Shown here piece by piece: positions 58,077 through 64,000 of a DNA stretch of 64,000 nucleotides. Below the pieces are notes generated by a model. The model worked only from the letters and a program-made list of their open reading frames with translations. It was not told where the DNA came from and did no database searches. Within the stretch, counting starts at the first letter, position 1. Each line of letters opens with the position of its first letter. The position numbers were made by a program, and so were the translations under genes. This DNA comes from Bacteroidota bacterium (GTDB lineage: Bacteria; Bacteroidota; Bacteroidia; Flavobacteriales; Flavobacteriaceae), in assembly GCA_023446155.1 (NCBI GenBank), contig JAEXIT010000021.1:108972-172971 (forward strand), in the 5' to 3' direction.

Positions 58077-61000
58077 ATGTTGAAAAAGTGGATTTTGATT
58101 CTGGCATTGTTTTGTATTTCCGGCCTTTATGCCCAGGAAATTGAGACGCCCTATAAATCCAAAAAAATCCAGGTTACCCAAGACACCCTTACGATTGACA
58201 ACGTCAGCATCAACAAAGCCTTTTTTAAAGTACTGGACAAAGCCGGAAATGAAATTGACAGCACTTATTATGCCGTCGATTTCCAGAAAGGCAAATTGCA
58301 TTTCCGAAATAATTTTCAAAGTACCGATACACTAACCGTTCGCTATTTAAAATTCCCCGAATACCTGACCAAAAAATATACGATTTACGATCCGTCGCGC
58401 GTAGTGAGCAACGGAAACGGTCAGCAATTATACACCATCAAAAGAGAACCGGTGAACAACTTTAAACCGTTTGACGGATTGAATACCTCCGGAAGCATCA
58501 CCCGTGGTATTACGATTGGAAACAACCAGAATACCGTTTTAAACTCCAATCTTGACTTACAAATCACCGGAAAGATTTCCGACAAAGTAAGTTTGCGTGC
58601 TTCGATTCAGGATAGCAATATTCCGCTACAGGAAGGCGGTTATTCGCAGAAACTCGACGAATTTGATCAGATTTTTATCGAATTGTTTTCCGACAAATGG
58701 AATGTTCGCGCCGGAGATTTATTTTTGGAAAACCGACAATCCCGTTTTCTGAATTTCAACAAAAAAGTACAAGGCTTATCCACGCATTTCACCTTTGGCA
58801 ACACAGGAGGCAAAACCGATGTTTTCGCTGCCGGAGCTTTGGTTCGCGGACAATATACCCGAAGCACATTCGTGGGACAGGAAGGAAACCAGGGACCTTA
58901 TAAATTAAAAGGACCGAATGGCGAATTGTATGTCTTGGTGATCTCCGGATCCGAACGCGTTTATGTAAACGGAATTCTATTGAAACGCGGCGAAAGCAAC
59001 GATTATATTATCGACTATAATGCCGGTGAAATCCGTTTTACCTCGTTATTTCCGATCACTTCCGAAATGCGGATCAACATCGAATACCAATATACCGACC
59101 GAAATTACACCCGATATGTGGCCTATGGCGGCGTAACGCACGAACGCGACACCTGGAGCGTCGGTGGCTTTTTGTATTCCGAAAGCGATATTAAAAGTCA
59201 GCCGTTACAACAAAACCTATCGGCCGAGCAAATTCAGATTTTGAGCGAGGCCGGGAACGATCCCACCAAGATGAATGCCCCTTCGGCTTATCCGGACAGT
59301 TATTCCGAAAACAAAATCCTGTATAAAAAAGTTATTACAAATGGTGTGACGACCTATGTCTATTCCAACAATCCGCAGGACGAATTGTATAACGTGCGCT
59401 TTACCTTAGTGGGCAACAATCAAGGGAATTACATATTAGCCAACAACCAGGCCGTTGGTCGGATTTACGAATATATTGCACCGGCAAACGGTATTCCGCA
59501 AGGAAACTACGAACCCATCGTCCGACTGGTTGCCCCGACGAGTATTCAGATTGCAACCTTCCTCGGAAAATACAATCCGGGCGAAAAAACCTTAGTCGAC
59601 TTTGAAATCGGCTTAAGCAACAACGACAAAAACCTATTTTCAAGCATCGATGATCAGGACAACCAGGGATTAGCCGGGCGCTTTAACGTCAAACAACGAC
59701 TGTGGTCCAAACGCTGGGAAATAGACGGTTTTGCGAATTATCAGTTTGTGCAACAGAAATTCAAAACCATCGAACGGCTTTTTAGTATCGAATTTGACCG
59801 CGACTGGAACTTAACCAATCCACTTGGTGATCAAAGTTTGTTGGTTTCGGGATTAAACTTCCGCTTACCACAAACGACTCAATCCAGAAATAACGGTTTT
59901 GCCCGTTATCAATTGGAAAAACTCGATTTTTCCGAAAGTTTTTCCGGAACCCGTCACGTAGTGGAAGGCCAATTTCAACTGGACAAATGGGCGATTCGCA
60001 ACAACAGCAGTTTTCTAAATAGCAGTAGTACTTATTCCACATCAAAATTTATCCGAAGCAACACCCAAGCCAAATATCATATTGGCAAAAACTGGATTGG
60101 CGGTAGCGTACGTATGGAAAACAACGAAGAAAAAATAAAAGAAACCAACCAATTCACCGCCTTAAGTCAGCGGTTTAAAGAATTTGGTGCTTTTGTAGGT
60201 CGTGGCGACAGTACCAAGGTTTATATGGAATTCGGTTATTTACAACGTACGAACGACAGTTTGCAAAACGGCTTGCTCACCAAAGTCAACACCTCCCGCT
60301 CCTACTATCTGAAATCGCGTTTGCTACAAACCGAAAAAAGTGATTTATCCTTATTTGTGAACTATCGGAATTTAAAATACGAAGATCCGGCGCGTGGCAG
60401 CGAACCTTCTTTAAACTCCCGTTTACTGTATAACGATCGGTATTTCAACCAGTTGATTCAAGTCACCACCGCCTACGAAACCACTTCCGGTCGAATCGCC
60501 CAACAGGAATTCACCTACTTACAAGTCGAAGCCGGACAAGGGATTTATATGTGGAACGATTATAACGGAAACGGCATTCAGGAATTGGAAGAATTTGAGA
60601 TTGCCCAGTTTCCGGATCAGGCAAAATACGTCCGTATATTTTTACCGAATCAGATTTTTATCAAAACCCATCAGAACAAATTTTCGCAATCGGTCACTCT
60701 AAACCCGAACCAATGGCAAAACGAAACCGGATTTCGAAAACTGTTATCCTATTTTTACAACCAGACGTCTTTTATTATCGATCGGAAAATCATCCGCAAA
60801 AGCGATAACTTCGACCTGAATCCCTTTTTTGGAAACGACGATGACCTACTCGGACTGAACTCCAGTTTCCGGAATAGTTTGTTTTACAACCGCGGGAAAC
60901 AGGATCATTCCGTGACCTATACTTTTTTAACCAATCGATCGAAAAATTTGTTATCGGTTGGATCGCAGGAAAACACCAATTCGTCCCATCAGATTCAGTA

Positions 61001-61499
61001 CGCGCATTTGGTTCAGAAAATCTGGTTGTTTGGGTTTAACGGAAAAACCATCCAATCCAACACCTATTCGGAGAACTATGCGAGTCGGAATTTTGAATTA
61101 AAAGGCTATCAACTGGCGCCAAAAGTGTCCTATTTATTTTCTAAAAACGCCAGTTGGGATGTTTTCTACGAATACCAATTAAAAGAAAATAAAATATCCG
61201 ATTTTGAAACACTCAACCAACAGCGCATCGGAACGGCGTTTAGCTATGCGTCCGATAAGCGTTTTACGATAAATGGTGAATTATCGTACTACCAGAACAA
61301 ATTTACCGGAAACGAATTATCGCCGGTCGCCTATCAAATGTTGGAAGGACTACAAGCCGGTGAAAACCTAACCTGGCGTTTACTTTTACAAAAAAACCTG
61401 ACGCAATATCTGGATGTCAATCTTAACTATCAAGGTCGGAAAAGCGAAACGAGTCAGACGATTCATACCGGGAATATCCAATTGCGGGCTTATTTTTAG
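58077..61499 (+). CDS. Large predicted outer-membrane beta-barrel protein, unknown function
   Basis: 1140 residues from ATG 58077. Signal peptide MLKKWILILALFCISGLYAQ, an N-terminal globular part (about 20-110), then a long run of alternating amphipathic strands (IQDSNIPLQEGGYSQKLDEFDQIFIE..., many Tyr and Asn) ending RAYF, typical of outer-membrane barrels. At about residue 820 lies a DYNGNGIQELEEFEIAQFPDQAKY stretch, a DxNxNGxxExxE calcium-loop-like motif. It is not SprA by length. No defined partner in the window. Confidence 0.75.
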   Translation: MLKKWILILALFCISGLYAQEIETPYKSKKIQVTQDTLTIDNVSINKAFFKVLDKAGNEIDSTYYAVDFQKGKLHFRNNFQSTDTLTVRYLKFPEYLTKKYTIYDPSRVVSNGNGQQLYTIKREPVNNFKPFDGLNTSGSITRGITIGNNQNTVLNSNLDLQITGKISDKVSLRASIQDSNIPLQEGGYSQKLDEFDQIFIELFSDKWNVRAGDLFLENRQSRFLNFNKKVQGLSTHFTFGNTGGKTDVFAAGALVRGQYTRSTFVGQEGNQGPYKLKGPNGELYVLVISGSERVYVNGILLKRGESNDYIIDYNAGEIRFTSLFPITSEMRINIEYQYTDRNYTRYVAYGGVTHERDTWSVGGFLYSESDIKSQPLQQNLSAEQIQILSEAGNDPTKMNAPSAYPDSYSENKILYKKVITNGVTTYVYSNNPQDELYNVRFTLVGNNQGNYILANNQAVGRIYEYIAPANGIPQGNYEPIVRLVAPTSIQIATFLGKYNPGEKTLVDFEIGLSNNDKNLFSSIDDQDNQGLAGRFNVKQRLWSKRWEIDGFANYQFVQQKFKTIERLFSIEFDRDWNLTNPLGDQSLLVSGLNFRLPQTTQSRNNGFARYQLEKLDFSESFSGTRHVVEGQFQLDKWAIRNNSSFLNSSSTYSTSKFIRSNTQAKYHIGKNWIGGSVRMENNEEKIKETNQFTALSQRFKEFGAFVGRGDSTKVYMEFGYLQRTNDSLQNGLLTKVNTSRSYYLKSRLLQTEKSDLSLFVNYRNLKYEDPARGSEPSLNSRLLYNDRYFNQLIQVTTAYETTSGRIAQQEFTYLQVEAGQGIYMWNDYNGNGIQELEEFEIAQFPDQAKYVRIFLPNQIFIKTHQNKFSQSVTLNPNQWQNETGFRKLLSYFYNQTSFIIDRKIIRKSDNFDLNPFFGNDDDLLGLNSSFRNSLFYNRGKQDHSVTYTFLTNRSKNLLSVGSQENTNSSHQIQYAHLVQKIWLFGFNGKTIQSNTYSENYASRNFELKGYQLAPKVSYLFSKNASWDVFYEYQLKENKISDFETLNQQRIGTAFSYASDKRFTINGELSYYQNKFTGNELSPVAYQMLEGLQAGENLTWRLLLQKNLTQYLDVNLNYQGRKSETSQTIHTGNIQLRAYF

Positions 61500-61617
61500 C
61501 CATCCTACTCTCAGATTCCTATGGTTATCCATAACGAAAACACCTATTTTCCGTAAAACACATCCGTATAAATACGTATTTTTACACGTATTGCACCAAT
61601 TTACGGGAAATCACAAG

Positions 61618-61625
61618 TATTTTTG
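61618..61625 (+). promoter_or_regulatory. -7 element of the 61669 lipoprotein gene
   Basis: TATTTTTG at 61618-61625, with TTG at 61591-61593 (24 nt upstream). Confidence 0.5.
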
Positions 61626-61668
61626 TTTTAAAAATAACAACATTTGCGATTATCAATAATCGAAAGAG

Positions 61669-63180
61669 ATGAATTTTAAGAGGTTACCTACTTATTTCCC
61701 TGTTATTCTATTTATTGTTTTCGCCTTATTTAGCTGCGAACTGGAACGGGATACAATTGACAAAGAAAGCTATCAGAAAAAGATCAGCTTAAGAAATAGT
61801 AATTTGGACATGCTGTTACAAGAAGAACCATTTATCGCAGCCCTTTCAAAATTAAATAAAGGAAAGCGGAAAAAAGGCAGCACTGCCAAAACCGTGATGG
61901 AAGACACGTATAAGTTTTCCATTATGCCTGATATCGCCAAAGTGATTCAGGATGGTTCCTCGACCACCTATACATTCCAAATCAAACGCGAAATCAACAA
62001 TCCTGATTTTTTCGAAAACCTTGTTATTCGTATGGACTCACTGAATCAGGTGGATGCCTATCTTGTCAAATATACGCCAACCGCACCGTTAACACCAAGC
62101 GAAGAACATGCTTCCTTCCACTTTAAAGGAATGGTCAATATCACACAGATTGAATACAATATCGCGCCTAGCGCCAAAGAATTAAATTGCGTAGTAGCAA
62201 ATGTCTTGATGTGCAACCAAGCATGGACAGAAGGAGGTCCGGTAGAACCCCATGTCGCAACATCCAAATGTCAATCCGCTGAACATCTTTATACCGTTCC
62301 GTCCATTGATTGTAGTATGACCGGTTATGGTGGTGCTGGCGCGGGTTCAGGCTACGGTGGCAGCAATGGCGGCACAATCGGAACCGAACCAGGTGTCGGG
62401 CATTCTGGCGGTGGCAGCAGTAATAGTGGTGGCACAGGCAACAACGGGAATACAAATCCGCCTGTCACAACCGCACCCGTATATGTTACTCATGCTGATT
62501 GTATTACAATATCCGATCAATTTACAAAATTCTCAAACCTCAAACAGCAACTTACAACCCTTGCAGGAACAACATCGCAAAATCACGAAAACGGCATATT
62601 TATTGATAAATCAGCAACAGCGCAAACAGCCGATCCATTTCAGACTATTCCACAAGGAACTGGCGGTATGATTAAAATCAATACAAACCCAAGTCAACCA
62701 TACGTGATGTTGGCACATACGCATGACGCATACGGCTCTGATGGTACAGGTACCTATTCGATATTTTCATCTGGTGATATGGCAGTAATAAGTAATCTTA
62801 TTCAGAAAAACAAAATAGACCTCGATAATTTCGTATTCTATGTGATTACTGCTGATGGCACACGATATGCCATGACTATAAACTGCGCAGCGTGTTTGGA
62901 ACCGTTTTGTTATCCTTGTGAATCGTCTGGAACGGGTACGCCAGTTGACATGACAAGACTGTTAAAAACAGGCACTTTAATTGATAACACTTACAACTCC
63001 GATGACGGCATACACTCACAATCAAATCCTATAGATGATATAAAAAAGTTTTTAGAATTTATAAAAGCTGGAAACTTAGGAATAAACCTCTTTGAAGTCA
63101 ATGAAACGTTTACCAGTTTTGAAAAATTAGAATTGGATTCAAAAACAAATAGTATCATCAGAAAACCATGTCCAAATTAA
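61669..63180 (+). CDS. Large lipoprotein with Gly-rich linker and JAMM-like HxH...SxxD motif
   Basis: 503 residues. Lipobox FSC with C23. An N-terminal domain of about 180 residues, a Gly/Ser-rich linker at roughly 220-265, then a domain with AHTHDAYGSDGTGTYSIFSSGDMAVIS. H350, H352, S367 and D370 follow the HxH-x(n)-SxxD order of JAMM/MPN metalloproteases, though the spacer (14) is longer than usual. Two secreted paralogues follow. Protease activity is a hypothesis; the alternative is a structural surface lipoprotein. Confidence 0.6.
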   Translation: MNFKRLPTYFPVILFIVFALFSCELERDTIDKESYQKKISLRNSNLDMLLQEEPFIAALSKLNKGKRKKGSTAKTVMEDTYKFSIMPDIAKVIQDGSSTTYTFQIKREINNPDFFENLVIRMDSLNQVDAYLVKYTPTAPLTPSEEHASFHFKGMVNITQIEYNIAPSAKELNCVVANVLMCNQAWTEGGPVEPHVATSKCQSAEHLYTVPSIDCSMTGYGGAGAGSGYGGSNGGTIGTEPGVGHSGGGSSNSGGTGNNGNTNPPVTTAPVYVTHADCITISDQFTKFSNLKQQLTTLAGTTSQNHENGIFIDKSATAQTADPFQTIPQGTGGMIKINTNPSQPYVMLAHTHDAYGSDGTGTYSIFSSGDMAVISNLIQKNKIDLDNFVFYVITADGTRYAMTINCAACLEPFCYPCESSGTGTPVDMTRLLKTGTLIDNTYNSDDGIHSQSNPIDDIKKFLEFIKAGNLGINLFEVNETFTSFEKLELDSKTNSIIRKPCPN

Positions 63181-63191
63181 ACCTTTTTACC

Positions 63192-63809
63192 ATGAAAAAA
63201 ATATTCAGTCTTGGTTTACTATTATTCATTGCTTCTTTCTCTTATGCCCAAATAGAAAAAGTGGAAGATGCAAAGCAATTATATAACTCTAATTTCAGGA
63301 AGTTACCGTTATATACTTACTATTACAAGGACATCAATAATCATTACACACCATTCATCGGCAAATGGATTTACCAAAACGGCAATCAAACTTTTGTTAT
63401 ACGGCTCTGGAAAGAAACCAAAGTTGATTATACAGCGGAGGCTCCAAGATATTACACGGACGAATTACGAGGACATTACAAGCTTGTACAAAATTACGGT
63501 CAGCCAAACGAGCAAATCATCTACACATCTGAAATTAATATTGGAACTTCACCTACTCCGTGGTCAACCGTTCTAACTTCAGCTAGAGTAATAGACAATT
63601 ACAGAATGTCAGGGTCAATATACGATGTTATAGGACAAGTAAATCCGGCATACCCTACTGGGGTTCGAGGGCAATTGGAAATGAAAATAAATTCCACCAA
63701 TCCAAATACAGCACAATGGAAAGTCACCTTGCCACAAGGGATGCGTGGCATGGATCAGCCAAGCACATTCACAATACCAACCAATGTTACATTAACAAAG
63801 GTGAATTAG
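63192..63809 (+). CDS. Secreted DUF6705-like protein, copy 1
   Basis: 205 residues from ATG 63192; an earlier ATG at 63168 overlaps the upstream stop. Signal peptide MKKIFSLGLLLFIASFSYAQ. The body (NNHYTPFIGKWIYQNGNQTFVIRLWKETKVD... then a beta-rich region) fits what I recall of the flavobacterial DUF6705 family. The next gene begins with a very similar sequence. Function unknown; it follows the lipoprotein gene by 11 nt. Confidence 0.6.
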   Translation: MKKIFSLGLLLFIASFSYAQIEKVEDAKQLYNSNFRKLPLYTYYYKDINNHYTPFIGKWIYQNGNQTFVIRLWKETKVDYTAEAPRYYTDELRGHYKLVQNYGQPNEQIIYTSEINIGTSPTPWSTVLTSARVIDNYRMSGSIYDVIGQVNPAYPTGVRGQLEMKINSTNPNTAQWKVTLPQGMRGMDQPSTFTIPTNVTLTKVN

Positions 63810-63876
63810 ATAATTAACTAGTTCTAAAATAGGTTGACTATTTTTTGATTATACAAATTTGATAAATGTTCAAACC

Positions 63877-64000
63877 ATGAAAAAAATATTTAGCCTAAGT
63901 ATATTCTTTTTTGTTTTTTCTCTATCTGCGCAAATACCTCCACTAAAAGTTGAAGAACTGAAAGAATACTATAATTCCAATTTTAAAAAGAGTCCTTTGC
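63877..64000 (+). CDS. Secreted DUF6705-like protein, copy 2 (truncated by window end)
   Basis: ATG 63877, open to the window end, 41 residues. MKKIFSLSIFFFVFSLSAQ is the signal peptide; KVEELKEYYNSNFKKSPL matches KVEDAKQLYNSNFRKLPL of copy 1. A tandem duplicate. The rest is outside the window. Confidence 0.7.
   Translation, partial: MKKIFSLSIFFFVFSLSAQIPPLKVEELKEYYNSNFKKSPL

Overview
The window is a chromosomal segment of a flavobacterium (Bacteroidota, Flavobacteriaceae), probably Flavobacterium or a close relative. The evidence is the mutY-ssb-gldE-gldD gliding locus, a type IX secretion (T9SS) sorting domain on an M36 protease, a TonB-dependent receptor, many DUF families typical of Bacteroidota, recurrent -7 promoter elements of the form TAnnTTTG, and almost no Shine-Dalgarno sequences. 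Coding density is high. No tRNA, rRNA or CRISPR array was seen, and there is one insertion sequence.

Layout. 1-2483: translation genes rplM (partial)-rpsI-rpsB-tsf, with a folded leader before rpsB and a terminator-like hairpin before tsf. 2644-3859: queuosine-precursor transporter and tag. 3919-9964: TPP riboswitch and the thiamine operon thiS-thiC-tenI-like-thiE-thiG-thiH-thiF. 10003-15101: aat, a DUF3127 protein, a flavin reductase-like protein, an orphan histidine kinase, and greA-HIT-SH3-like. 15264-22742: a Rieske-like lipoprotein lacking the cluster histidines, a TonB receptor under a second TPP riboswitch, arfB, a nicotinamide-riboside kinase/DUF4301 fusion, pnuC, a GGGP synthase-like enzyme and a phosphopantetheinyl transferase. 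22906-30099: ahcY, rplU-rpmA, an M16 protease pair, an EamA transporter and a metal-binding lipoprotein. 30163-33579: gldD, gldE, ssb, mutY. 33712-39202: HU, a 30-residue basic ribosomal-type protein, RNase G, tadA, dxs and a DUF3078 protein. 39248-48479: M36 protease, dgt, an AAA ATPase, nrdA, nrdB, DUF3109. 48685-57948: marC, an FAD protein, an IS3-family element, ctpA, dCMP deaminase, HupE-like, TerB-like, fbp, GNAT and aspartate kinase. 58077-64000: a 1140-residue predicted outer-membrane barrel, then a more accessory-looking end with a large lipoprotein and at least two tandem secreted paralogues.

How parts work together. Two TPP riboswitches control thiamine synthesis and, probably, thiamine uptake. 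In both, a hairpin just downstream of the aptamer covers the start codon, which suggests translational control. GldD/GldE belong to the gliding/T9SS machinery and the M36 protease carries a T9SS signal. NrdA/NrdB, Dgt and dCMP deaminase act on deoxynucleotide pools.

Most interesting structure. A family of palindromic repeats (arms built on ACCTGACAGGTTT) recurs at five loci. Four are junctions of convergent genes, one of which supplies the stop codon of aat. The fifth is an exact 33-bp, 11-codon in-frame insertion inside a thiamine-operon gene. Separately, the IS3-family element sits precisely in the 3-nt loop of an intrinsic terminator, with a TAA target duplication, and keeps an intact A-AAA-AAG frameshift site. 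Family names are from recognition of the translated sequence; no database search was possible.
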